Positions 1 through 6,473 of a DNA stretch of 9,733 nucleotides are shown here, one piece after another. The notes beneath the pieces were generated by a model. The model was not told where the DNA came from, did not search any database, and worked only from the letters and a program-made list of their open reading frames with translations. The stretch is taken from the NCBI GenBank assembly GCA_002256055.1, contig NKIE01000043.1, positions 1 through 9,733 on the forward strand. Direction: 5' to 3'. Position 1 is the stretch's first letter. Every line of letters starts with the position of its first letter. The stretch comes from Pseudomonas sp. PGPPP3. GTDB taxonomy: Bacteria > Pseudomonadota > Gammaproteobacteria > Pseudomonadales > Pseudomonadaceae. A program made the position numbers and the translations under genes.

Positions 1-1543
1 GTAAGGCTTCGACTCCGGTCACCCGTGCCTGATCGTGGTTCAGGCAGCACACGGGCTGGTAGTAAAGCTCGAACTCCTGGCGTGCAAGGGCTTGGGACAG
101 CGCGCTTTCCAGCTGTAGACGCTGCTTGGCACGCACCTGCAGCTCGGTGCTGTAGCGGGCAAAGCGCGCCTTGCCGGCGTCCTTGGCGCGGTACATAGCG
201 AGGTCGGCGGCGCGCAGCACATCACCGTCGATATTGGCTTCGGCGAGGTCGACGATGCCAATGCTGGCACTGATGCTCAGCTGCCGTTCGGCCAACCACA
301 GCGGTTGTAGCAGTTCATCGAGCATGCGCTGGGCGACCTGTTCTGCGTCCTCCAGGCAGGCCAGGTCATCCAGCAGGGCGACGAATTCGTCGCCCCCAAA
401 GCGGATCAGGTAATCGCCTGGGCGCAGGCAGCAGCCCAGGCGTTGGGCCACTTCCACCAGCACCTGATCGCCGACGGCGTGGCCGAGGCTGTCGTTGATC
501 AACTTGAAGCGATCGAGATCGATAAACAGCAGAGCGGCTTCCCGCGCGCCGGGGCGGCGTTGGCGTTGCTGGGCTTGGTGCAGCAGTTCCTGCAGGCGCA
601 GGCGATTACCCAGGCCCGTCAGCGGGTCGTGGCGGGCAGCGTGTTGCAGATGCTGTTCGGCATTTTTGTGGTTGCTGATGTCGGTCTGCGAGCCGGCCAG
701 GCGCTGGCTCCCCTGTTCGTCGATGCTGACCACGCCGCGCACTAGTACCCAAAGGTAATGGCCCTGTCGATGGCGGATACGGTATTGCTGCTGCAGCGAG
801 CTGGTTTGCCCGCTGAGGTGCTGTTGAATGGCCAGGCGCAGGGCCGGCAGATCTTCTGGGTGAACGCGAGCAAACCAGCCGGCGCGGCCTTCGCCCAGCT
901 CGTCGCGATCAAGCCCGAGCATCGACGCCCAGCGCTCCGAGAGGTACAGCTGATCGTGCTCGACGTGCCAGTCCCAGAGCCCATCGTTGGCACCGCGCAT
1001 GGTGCGCGCATAGCGTGCATCACTGTTTTCCAGCGCTTGGCGCTGGGCGGCGGTGTAGGCGTCGATGGTCAGGGTCATGTCGAAAAACACCGCCTTCAGC
1101 AGGCTGGCGAACAGCTTGCTGGCGGGGTGGGCGCCGAGCAGTTCCTGCAGCAGGCTGTCGAGGTACAGGCGGTAGCCGCCGAGGTACCACTTCAGGTCCA
1201 GACCAACCTTGTCGTGCACCCAGCCGACGCGGATGCGGTCGCGCACATAGTCGGCGTCATGGGGGCCTTGCCACATGCGCTGGTAGTAGTCGTACTGGCT
1301 GTTCTTGAGCCGTGCGGTCACGCCATCGCCTTGCAGCAGGGCAGCCGGGGCGCTGAAGCTGCCGAGGTGTTGATAGAGACGTTCGACGAATTGTTGATGC
1401 ACCGCGGCAAAGTCTTCGCTGACCTGCAACAGGCGCTCGCCATCGGCGGCGCTCCAGTCAAGAAAGGTCAGGCGCGTGTCGATTTCCTGTTGGTCCAGGC
1501 CGATGCTGCGCATCAGGCTGTGGAGCATTTCGGGCATATCCAT
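1..1543 (-). CDS. Globin-coupled PAS-GGDEF-EAL c-di-GMP protein (3' end beyond window)
   Basis: The frame stays open to the window edge, giving 514 residues. ATG at 1543 is preceded by GGAGG five bases upstream. Residues about 1-165 look like a globin-sensor (protoglobin) domain: the motif WVHDKVGLDLKWY contains His110, the expected proximal heme ligand. Residues about 174-295 form a PAS domain (NDGLWDW, WFARVHPEDL). The GGDEF domain starts at HDPLTGLGNR (305), with an intact GGDEF motif at 383-387 and an RxxD inhibitory site (R374, D377) at the canonical five-residue spacing. The chain then enters an EAL domain (ELYYQPV, then EAL at 512-514), cut by the window edge. It probably senses oxygen or another heme ligand and makes and/or breaks down c-di-GMP. 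The GGDEF motif and I-site suggest cyclase competence; phosphodiesterase activity cannot be judged because most of the EAL domain lies outside. It lies 31 bases downstream of a terminator and is probably the last gene of the small-protein operon. Confidence 0.93.
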   Translation of the reverse strand, partial: MDMPEMLHSLMRSIGLDQQEIDTRLTFLDWSAADGERLLQVSEDFAAVHQQFVERLYQHLGSFSAPAALLQGDGVTARLKNSQYDYYQRMWQGPHDADYVRDRIRVGWVHDKVGLDLKWYLGGYRLYLDSLLQELLGAHPASKLFASLLKAVFFDMTLTIDAYTAAQRQALENSDARYARTMRGANDGLWDWHVEHDQLYLSERWASMLGLDRDELGEGRAGWFARVHPEDLPALRLAIQQHLSGQTSSLQQQYRIRHRQGHYLWVLVRGVVSIDEQGSQRLAGSQTDISNHKNAEQHLQHAARHDPLTGLGNRLRLQELLHQAQQRQRRPGAREAALLFIDLDRFKLINDSLGHAVGDQVLVEVAQRLGCCLRPGDYLIRFGGDEFVALLDDLACLEDAEQVAQRMLDELLQPLWLAERQLSISASIGIVDLAEANIDGDVLRAADLAMYRAKDAGKARFARYSTELQVRAKQRLQLESALSQALARQEFELYYQPVCCLNHDQARVTGVEAL

Positions 1544-1570
1544 GTGCGCCTCCGCGGTGTTTTTCTGGGG

Positions 1571-1626
1571 CAATAAAAAAGCGCTATCGACACCGCACTC
1601 AAATGAGTTGGGGTATCGGTAGCGCT
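1571..1626 (-). terminator. Intrinsic terminator A between the 97-aa gene and the c-di-GMP gene
   Basis: On the minus strand a 15-bp stem (plus-strand arms 1612-1626 and 1580-1594), with one C-A mismatch and one G-T wobble, is followed by a run of six T and then ATTG. The loop holds a second small perfect stem (ACTCA/TGAGT). The T run ends 31 bases before the ATG of the GGDEF-EAL gene, leaving little room for a separate promoter. Expression of that gene therefore probably depends on readthrough, or on a promoter overlapping the hairpin. Confidence 0.85.
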
Positions 1627-1665
1627 CTGTCTTGCAGGCCCATGCGTCCTGCCCGGCATCGCCGG
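1613..1665 (-). repeat. Conserved RNA-like element, copy A (two hairpins joined to terminator A)
   Basis: Bases 1613-1658 match 2115-2160 at 44 of 46 positions, with 31 consecutive identical bases (1628-1658 and 2130-2160). Read on the minus strand, the transcript would form CCGGC-GAT-GCCGG (1653-1665), then GCAGG/CCTGC with a nine-base loop (1634-1652), then the terminator stem. The loop of the first hairpin differs between copies while its stem is kept. No known RNA family was recognised. It could be a dispersed 3' UTR or terminator element, a leader or attenuator, or the precursor of a small RNA. Confidence 0.75.
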
Positions 1666-1726
1666 TTTTCGTTGCCGGTCGTGGCAGCAAAACCTAAGTG
1701 CTTGTTTTACCTGAAGTGCTTTTGTC

Positions 1727-2020
1727 CTACAACTCTTCGCGCAGGAGCTGCAAGCGCCGCCGCAGCTCGCCCAGGCTGGTCGATTTGAACGCGTTACGGG
1801 TTTTCTCCAAGGTGGCAATGGCGTCGTCGAGTGCCGCGCGCATGTGTACCTGCTGTGCCGGCAGCTGTTCTAGCCAGTGGCAATGCGGTGCTTGTGCGCA
1901 CTCGCCAGCGTTGTGTACGACTTGGCAGGTCCAGCCGGCGCTACGCAGCATGGCGCAGGCGGCGTCACCAGTCTCAGGGTCGTTGCTGAGCAGGTGCAGG
2001 GGCTCCAGGGTTTCGGTCAT
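1727..2020 (-). CDS. Small protein of unknown function, 97 aa (paralog of the 98-aa neighbour)
   Basis: ATG at 2020 has AGGAG seven bases upstream. The protein aligns without gaps to the neighbouring 98-aa protein over most of its length. Shared features are AGW at 28-30, cysteines at 41 and 47 followed by [HR]WL, and a conserved C-terminal block (ALDDAIA near 63, RNAF near 75, then an Arg/Leu-rich helix ending LRE). The N-terminal third (LHLLSNDPE...) faintly recalls the first strand and helix of a receiver domain, but no phosphoacceptor site is evident. I do not recognise the family. It has no signal peptide or membrane segment and is probably cytoplasmic. Its position between a paralog and a c-di-GMP gene hints at a signalling or adaptor role; that is inference only. 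A short hairpin (2034-2058) abuts its ribosome binding site. Confidence 0.82.
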   Translation of the reverse strand: MTETLEPLHLLSNDPETGDAACAMLRSAGWTCQVVHNAGECAQAPHCHWLEQLPAQQVHMRAALDDAIATLEKTRNAFKSTSLGELRRRLQLLREEL

Positions 2021-2033
2021 GCTCGACTCCTAT

Positions 2034-2058
2034 CACCGCGCCAAGTGGCCTGGCGGTG
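2034..2058 (-). promoter_or_regulatory. Hairpin abutting the ribosome binding site of the 97-aa gene
   Basis: On the minus strand CACCGCCA pairs with TGGCGCGGTG (8 bp with a 2-base GC bulge, 7-base loop). The stem ends about two bases before the AGGAG at 2027-2031. It could affect translation initiation, but short GC-rich stems arise by chance in this background. Confidence 0.35.
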
Positions 2059-2071
2059 GTTTTATGGCAGG

Positions 2072-2129
2072 CAATAAAAAAGCGCCACGGATACACCGGC
2101 CTGTTGGCTGCGGAGTATCGGTGGCGCTT
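2072..2129 (-). terminator. Intrinsic terminator B between the 98-aa and 97-aa genes
   Basis: The minus-strand stem AAGCGCCACCGATAC pairs with plus-strand 2080-2094 (15 bp, one C-C mismatch). It is followed by a run of six T and ATTG, as in copy A. Compared with copy A, one stem pair is C-G instead of T-A, a compensatory change that supports real base pairing. It lies 55 bases before the start codon of the 97-aa gene. Confidence 0.85.
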
Positions 2130-2167
2130 TGTCTTGCAGGCCCATGCGTCCTGCCCGGCAAAGCCGG
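2115..2167 (-). repeat. Conserved RNA-like element, copy B (two hairpins joined to terminator B)
   Basis: This is the second copy of the element at 1613-1665. It has the CCGGC/GCCGG hairpin (2155-2167, loop TTT on the minus strand), the GCAGG/CCTGC hairpin (2136-2154, nine-base loop identical to copy A) and the terminator. It starts about 50 bases after the stop of the 98-aa gene; copy A starts about 61 bases after the stop of the 97-aa gene. This fits duplication of gene plus 3' region, but the element is better conserved than the genes. Confidence 0.75.
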
Positions 2168-2217
2168 TCTCCAAGTGCCTGCAGCGCTTGGAACCTCGGC
2201 ATCTTTGTACCTCAAGC

Positions 2218-2514
2218 CTATGCCGGGTACAACTGTTCACGCAGTTGCAGCAAGCGCCAGCGCAGCGCCGCCAGATCTCGGGAGCGGAAGGCGTTTCGGC
2301 TGTCTTCGAGCACCGCGATGGCGTCGTCGAGGGCTTCGCGCAGGCATGCCGAACTGGGCAGTTGCAGCCAGCGACAAGCCTTGGCGTGCAAACACTGGGC
2401 GGGTTCTTCGAGGACTTGAGTGGACCAGCCGGCCTGGTCCAACAACGCACTGGCAAGGGCCAGGTTGTGCCTGTCGGCACCAACCAATTGCATCTTGTGG
2501 GGGTGATTAAGCAT
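2218..2514 (-). CDS. Small protein of unknown function, 98 aa (paralog of the 97-aa neighbour)
   Basis: The paralog shares AGW at 28-30, cysteines 41 and 47 with a following [HR]WL, and the C-terminal block ALDDAIA...RNAF...LREQL. Over the last 38 comparable residues about 24 are identical. The start at 2514 gives the same residue numbering for the shared cysteines as in the paralog, which favours it, although no clear Shine-Dalgarno precedes it. An internal ATG at residue 8 is an alternative with no better site. The family is not recognised. The compact, charged helical C-terminus suggests a soluble protein, perhaps protein- or nucleic-acid-binding. It is the first gene of the leftward operon, behind the promoter proposed at 2548-2577. 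Confidence 0.8.
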   Translation of the reverse strand: MLNHPHKMQLVGADRHNLALASALLDQAGWSTQVLEEPAQCLHAKACRWLQLPSSACLREALDDAIAVLEDSRNAFRSRDLAALRWRLLQLREQLYPA

Positions 2515-2547
2515 GGCAAAACATCAGCGACATCACGAATAGGCACA

Positions 2548-2577
2548 ATTATTTTAAGTATATGACAGTGCGGTCAA
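2548..2577 (-). promoter_or_regulatory. Candidate sigma-70 promoter for the leftward small-protein operon
   Basis: On the minus strand TTGACC (2572-2577) is followed after 18 bases by AATAAT (2548-2553), or after 15 bases by TAAAAT. The stretch is distinctly AT-rich against the GC-rich surroundings. It would place the transcript start about 25-30 bases before the 98-aa start codon. Confidence 0.5.
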
Positions 2578-2645
2578 CTCTCGGGTGATCATTCTGGCGC
2601 TGAATACTGCGACATGGTGTCTCGTTGCTGTCGTGTTGTCGCGAT

Positions 2646-2657
2646 TGGCCATGGCCA
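2646..2657. promoter_or_regulatory. 12-bp perfect palindrome in the divergent intergenic region
   Basis: TGGCCATGGCCA is a perfect palindrome between the divergent small-protein operon and the transporter operon. An overlapping imperfect inverted repeat (2653-2660 with 2665-2672) lies beside it. It could be an operator for a dimeric regulator, but no regulator gene is in the window. A weak -10-like TATGCT (2697-2702) lies downstream on the plus strand. Confidence 0.3.
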
Positions 2658-2738
2658 TTGGCGGGCAATGCCACTGTGGCGCTCAGCGCCGCTCACTATG
2701 CTGTACAGGGTCAAAACAAAAACAATCGAGGCCCTCTG

Positions 2739-3653
2739 ATGAATTACGACGCTAACCAGCAATTGCTGCTTGGCCTGGTGCTGGCGGTGATGATTTTCGG
2801 CGTGTCGCTGGAGTTGCGGGTGCAGCAGTTCATGGCCATCGCCAAGCAGCCGCAGCCGATCCTCGCCGGTATGCTCGGCCAATGCCTGATCCTGCCGTGG
2901 GCCACCTTGCTGGTGACGCTGCTGGTCGACCTGCACCCCGGTCTGGAGCTGGGCCTGCTGCTGGTGGCCTGCTGCCCTGGCGGCAATATGTCCAACATCA
3001 TGACCCACTTGGCACGCGGCAATACCGCCCTGTCGATGAGCATGACGGCGATGTCCAGCCTGCTGGCGCTGGTGCTGCTGCCGCTCAACTTTGCTCTGAC
3101 CAGTGCGCAGAATCCCGAAGCCGCCGCCTACCTGGCCGAGCGCCTGCAAGCCCTGCATGTCGACCAGACCAGCATCATGCTCAACCTGCTGCTGTTGCTC
3201 GGCCTGCCCCTGGTGCTGGGCATGCTGGTGGGCAATGCCGCGCCGCAGTTTGCCGAGCGGATCATGCCCTGGTTCAAGCGTTTTTCCCTGCTGGCCTTTG
3301 CCCTGCTGGTGATTGGCGGCGTGCTGGCTAATTGGCAGATGCTCTCGGCCAATCTCGGCCTGGTGTTTCTGGTCGTGGTGCTGCACAACGCCAGTGCCAT
3401 CGGTCTCGGCTGGTTGATGGCCAAGCTGGCGCGCCAGCGCGGCGCCAACCTGCGGGCGATGGTGATCGAAATCAGCATGCATAACTCAGGTCTGGCCCTG
3501 GGGCTGATCTTCGCCCAGTTCGGCGGCGAGTTGCACATGGCTCTGGTCGCCGCTCTGTGGGGCACTTGGCACCTGATCAGCGGCCTGCTGCTGGTGTTGT
3601 TCTGGCGTAACAAGGCGCTGCTGGCGCAGGAGGAAGTTCCATGCGTGTCTTGA
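2739..3653 (+). CDS. BASS-family (bile acid:sodium symporter-like) transporter
   Basis: A 304-aa integral membrane protein. ATG at 2739 has GAGG seven bases upstream, and the product starts MNYDANQQLLLG, directly before the first membrane helix; an upstream in-frame ATG at 2625 would add residues unlike the family. The length and about nine to ten hydrophobic segments fit the BASS family of Na+-coupled organic anion carriers. The hallmark PGGNMSN is at 80-86, followed by a THLARGNTALS motif. The second core motif reads EISMHNSGLA from Glu244; many members have Gln where His248 stands, a position near the sodium sites. The substrate cannot be told: relatives carry bile acids, pantoate, pyruvate or other acids. 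The stop overlaps the next start by 13 bases, so the two are translationally linked. Confidence 0.9.
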   Translation: MNYDANQQLLLGLVLAVMIFGVSLELRVQQFMAIAKQPQPILAGMLGQCLILPWATLLVTLLVDLHPGLELGLLLVACCPGGNMSNIMTHLARGNTALSMSMTAMSSLLALVLLPLNFALTSAQNPEAAAYLAERLQALHVDQTSIMLNLLLLLGLPLVLGMLVGNAAPQFAERIMPWFKRFSLLAFALLVIGGVLANWQMLSANLGLVFLVVVLHNASAIGLGWLMAKLARQRGANLRAMVIEISMHNSGLALGLIFAQFGGELHMALVAALWGTWHLISGLLLVLFWRNKALLAQEEVPCVS

Positions 3654-4600
3654 TCACCGGTGCCGCCGGCTTTATTGGCCAACAGTTGCTCGCCGAGTTA
3701 GCGGTGCAGCAACCAACCTGGAGCCTGTTTGCCGCTGATATCCGCGCGATTCCGGCCAACCTGCAGCGCGCCAATGTGTACCCGCTGCAGCTCGACATCA
3801 GTCAGCACGGGGCGGTGCTCAAAACCGTGGCCGAGTGTCAGCCGCAGGCCATCGTTCATCTGGCCTCAGTGGTCAGCCCGCCGCCGGGGATGAGCGAAGC
3901 CACCTTGCACGCCATCGACGTGGAAGGCACTCGGGCGATTGTTGAGGCTGCTGTGGCCAGTGGTGTTGAGCAGTTGATCATCACCAGTTCCGGTGCGGCC
4001 TATGGTTACTACCCGGAAAACGCCGAGTGGATCGACGAGCACGATCCGCTGCGTGGCCACAACAAATTTGCCTATGCCAAGCACAAGCGCGAGGTCGAAG
4101 AGCTGCTGGTGCAGGCGCGTATTGCGCACCCGCAGCTGCGCCAGCTGATCCTGCGGCCGGGCACCATTCTCGGCCAGCGGGTGAATAACCAGATCACCGA
4201 CATGTTCAAGAAGCGCGCCGTGCTCGGCATTCAGGGCAGCGACAGTCGCTTCGTGTTTATCTGGGACCAAGACGTGGTGCGCATCATCCGTAAGGGCCTG
4301 GAGTGTGGCACCTCGGGTATCTACAACCTGGCCGGCGATGGCGCCCTGAGCCTGCGCGAGATTGCCCAGATCCTGCAAAAACCCTATCGGCCATTGCCGG
4401 CTGGCTTGATCCAATGGGCGCTGAAGCTGCTCAAACCGCTGCGCCTGAGTCAGTACGGGCCGGAGCAGGTGGACTTCCTGCGCTACCGCCCGGTGCTGGC
4501 CAACCGCCGGCTCAAGGAAGAGTTCGGTTACACCCCGCGCTACACCAGCCGCGAAGCCTTTATCGCCTTTCTCGATGCCCAGGGAGTGCCCCATGCGTAA
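3641..4600 (+). CDS. NAD-dependent epimerase/dehydratase, extended SDR family
   Basis: 319 aa. ATG at 3641 has GGAGG a few bases upstream. The N-terminus begins MRVLITGAAGFIG with the extended-SDR nucleotide-binding pattern G7xxG10xxG13. The catalytic region has TSSGAAYG (Ser116/117) and Y145-A-K-H-K149, the SDR YxxxK pair. A substrate-side motif LRPGTILG follows, then a C-terminal region ending near FGYTPRYTSREAF, as usual for sugar-nucleotide or steroid-type epimerase/dehydrogenases. It should be a cytosolic NAD(P)-dependent oxidoreductase or epimerase; the substrate is unknown. It overlaps the genes on both sides (13 and 8 bases), so it very likely acts in the same process as the transporter and the secreted heme protein. 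Confidence 0.9.
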   Translation: MRVLITGAAGFIGQQLLAELAVQQPTWSLFAADIRAIPANLQRANVYPLQLDISQHGAVLKTVAECQPQAIVHLASVVSPPPGMSEATLHAIDVEGTRAIVEAAVASGVEQLIITSSGAAYGYYPENAEWIDEHDPLRGHNKFAYAKHKREVEELLVQARIAHPQLRQLILRPGTILGQRVNNQITDMFKKRAVLGIQGSDSRFVFIWDQDVVRIIRKGLECGTSGIYNLAGDGALSLREIAQILQKPYRPLPAGLIQWALKLLKPLRLSQYGPEQVDFLRYRPVLANRRLKEEFGYTPRYTSREAFIAFLDAQGVPHA

Positions 4601-6371
4601 TGTCGTTGTTGCCCTCGCTCTTACGGCGCTGGCCCTGCCCGCCCACGCGCTGCAGGTGAGCATCCGTGATACCGCCGGCAAGCCACTGCCGCTGGCCATG
4701 CTCACCCTCAAGGCCGAGCGGCCGCTGCGCGCCGCCGGTGACGACAACGGCTACCCGCGTGAACGCACGGAACAGCGCATCAGTCCGGAGATCACCGCAT
4801 TCGCCAGCGCCGACGGCCGCGTGCAGGTCGATTACCCGGAAGCCGTGCCGCTCAACCTGCGCGTGCGGGTGCTGGGCTATCAGGACCTGACCCAGACCAG
4901 CGTCAGCGCCGATGCCACCCTGGAGCTGCGCCTGACGGCCGAGACCGATCCTGCTGCCCTCGCCGCCCAGCAACCGGCTAACGCCTGGTTCGCGGCCCTG
5001 GATTTTGGCGGCGATGCAGCGCTGAAGAAAACCGCTATGGAGCAGTGCAGCTTCTGCCACCAGCAAGGCAGCTTCTTTATGCGCCGCGAGCGCAGCGAGG
5101 AAGAATGGCAGCAGGTGATTGAGCGCATGATCGGCTACGGCGCGCGGCCGTCCAGCGAGCACCAACCGAAACTGATTGAGGTGTTCCAGAAGGGCTACAC
5201 CGACCTGCGCCAGCACCCGGAAAAGGTCCTACGTGCCAAACCCTGGGAACGCCAACTGGCCGACGCTCAGGTGCGCGAGTGGCCGATTGGTGATCCCTTC
5301 TCGCAGATGCACGACCTGCTGTTGCACAGCAACGGCAAGATTTACGTCGGTGACAACCTGCAGGACCGCCTGTGGGAAATCGACCCGAAAACCGGCCAGA
5401 CCGTGGTGTACAAAACGCCGGTGGACGAGGGTGACGAGATCGGTGGGCTGTTCAGCGGCCGCCTGAAAACCTACCCGAAACTGGAAACCACCGCCGGCAT
5501 CCACTCGTTTGCCGAGTCGCCGAAAGACGGCCACATCTTCATCACCCCGTCGCTGCAGCAGCGTTTGTTCGAGTTCGACCCGGTGAGCAAGGCCTTCACC
5601 ACCCATTATTTCGACGATGGCCTGTACCCGCACACGGTGCGCATCGATGCTGACGACAACGTCTGGTTCACCCTGGCGCTGTCCAATCAGGTCGGTCGCG
5701 TCGACCGCACCAGCAAGACCTTCCGCACCTACGGCCTGCCAGCGCGCAGCACCAAAGAGGAAGTGGGCCTGGCGCTTAACGGCGTGGTGCGCAAGTTAAT
5801 GAACTGGGGTATGCCGATGCACTGGCTGCCGGTGGATCAGCGCGTCACCGGCATGCCGCTGCCTTATGGCATCGACGTGGCGCCGGACGGCCGGGTGTGG
5901 TTTGCCCGCCTGCACGCCGACTCGATTGGCGTGATCGACCCGAAGACTGACAGCGTGCAGGTCATCGACACGCCGTTCCAAGGCCCGCGCCGCTTGCGTG
6001 CCGATGCCGTGGGCGATGTGTGGATCGCCGCCTTCCCTGAGGCCAAGATCGTTCGCTACCACCCGGCCGACGGCAGCTTCAGCGATTACCCGCTGCCGAG
6101 CGCGCTGAATGGTGCGGAAACGCCCTACTCGTTGAACGTCGACCGCGCTCGCCAGCAGGTGTGGGTTACCGGCACTGCATCGGACAGCCTGATGCGTCTG
6201 GATATCGCCAGCGGCCAGTGGCGCACCTTCCCCATGCCGCGCAAGGTGACCTTCACCCGCGACATCGAGATCGCCGCCGACGGCAGTGTATTCACCAGCA
6301 ACGGCGCCTTCCCCAGCTGGCAGATCGAGGACGGCCAGCCGACCCTGATCCAGCTGACGCCGGGCGAGTAA
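4593..6371 (+). CDS. Secreted mono-heme cytochrome c / streptogramin-lyase-like beta-propeller protein
   Basis: 592 aa. ATG at 4593 follows AGGGAG, and the stop of the preceding SDR gene lies within the first eight bases. Residues 1-19 form a signal peptide (MRNVVVALALTALALPAHA). About 20-125 looks like a carboxypeptidase-regulatory or Ig-like domain. Residues 150-215 carry one c-type heme site, C152-S-F-C155-H156, with a following segment (RSEEEWQQVIERM) resembling small heme domains of periplasmic dehydrogenases. From about 250 on, repeated blades of the Vgb/streptogramin lyase type appear: RLWEIDPKTG near 261, NVWFT near 358, PYGIDVAPDGRVWFA near 425-437, then DVWIA and QVWVT. The protein should be periplasmic and receive heme from the Ccm system. 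Known Vgb enzymes are cytoplasmic lyases without heme, so antibiotic cleavage is not implied. A redox enzyme, a lyase or a ligand sensor are all possible. Confidence 0.88.
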   Translation: MRNVVVALALTALALPAHALQVSIRDTAGKPLPLAMLTLKAERPLRAAGDDNGYPRERTEQRISPEITAFASADGRVQVDYPEAVPLNLRVRVLGYQDLTQTSVSADATLELRLTAETDPAALAAQQPANAWFAALDFGGDAALKKTAMEQCSFCHQQGSFFMRRERSEEEWQQVIERMIGYGARPSSEHQPKLIEVFQKGYTDLRQHPEKVLRAKPWERQLADAQVREWPIGDPFSQMHDLLLHSNGKIYVGDNLQDRLWEIDPKTGQTVVYKTPVDEGDEIGGLFSGRLKTYPKLETTAGIHSFAESPKDGHIFITPSLQQRLFEFDPVSKAFTTHYFDDGLYPHTVRIDADDNVWFTLALSNQVGRVDRTSKTFRTYGLPARSTKEEVGLALNGVVRKLMNWGMPMHWLPVDQRVTGMPLPYGIDVAPDGRVWFARLHADSIGVIDPKTDSVQVIDTPFQGPRRLRADAVGDVWIAAFPEAKIVRYHPADGSFSDYPLPSALNGAETPYSLNVDRARQQVWVTGTASDSLMRLDIASGQWRTFPMPRKVTFTRDIEIAADGSVFTSNGAFPSWQIEDGQPTLIQLTPGE

Positions 6372-6412
6372 TCGAGCGCACCTTTTGCTTAGGGATGCCT
6401 AGCGACATCCAT

Positions 6413-6444
6413 GGTGCGTTACGCCGCTGCGCGGCTAACGCACC
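6413..6444. repeat. REP-like long palindrome between the heme-propeller and MFS genes
   Basis: GGTGCGTTA (6413-6421) and TAACGCACC (6436-6444) flank GCCGC-tgc-GCGGC, giving a 14-bp perfect stem with one bulged base. There is no T run, so it is not a classic terminator. It resembles REP-type intergenic palindromes of Pseudomonas. In an operon it could stabilise upstream mRNA or reduce downstream expression. Confidence 0.65.
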
Positions 6445-6473
6445 CTACGCGTGATCCATTCCCGGAGAACACT

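Noticed and set aside
758..1576. 272-codon open frame on the plus strand
   Set aside because: It is antisense to the globin/PAS/GGDEF coding frame, which has clear domain motifs. Long antisense frames are expected at this GC content.
1613..1665. c-di-GMP-I (GEMM) riboswitch upstream of the GGDEF gene
   Set aside because: The string GGACGCA recalls the GEMM core, but the GGCAAACC strand, the GNRA tetraloop and its receptor and the three-way layout are missing, and a second copy precedes a gene not known to be c-di-GMP related.
1571..2167. Integron attC sites or CRISPR-like repeats
   Set aside because: Only two copies, about 500 bases apart, with terminator structure and no GTTRRRY-type core pair or spacer pattern.
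2589..3482. 297-codon open frame on the minus strand, rich in Gln and His
   Set aside because: It is antisense to the BASS transporter and its low-complexity composition is typical of the shadow of a Leu-rich membrane protein.
3866..4747. 293-codon open frame on the minus strand
   Set aside because: It is antisense to the SDR gene and the start of the heme-propeller gene, both well supported by motifs and overlaps.
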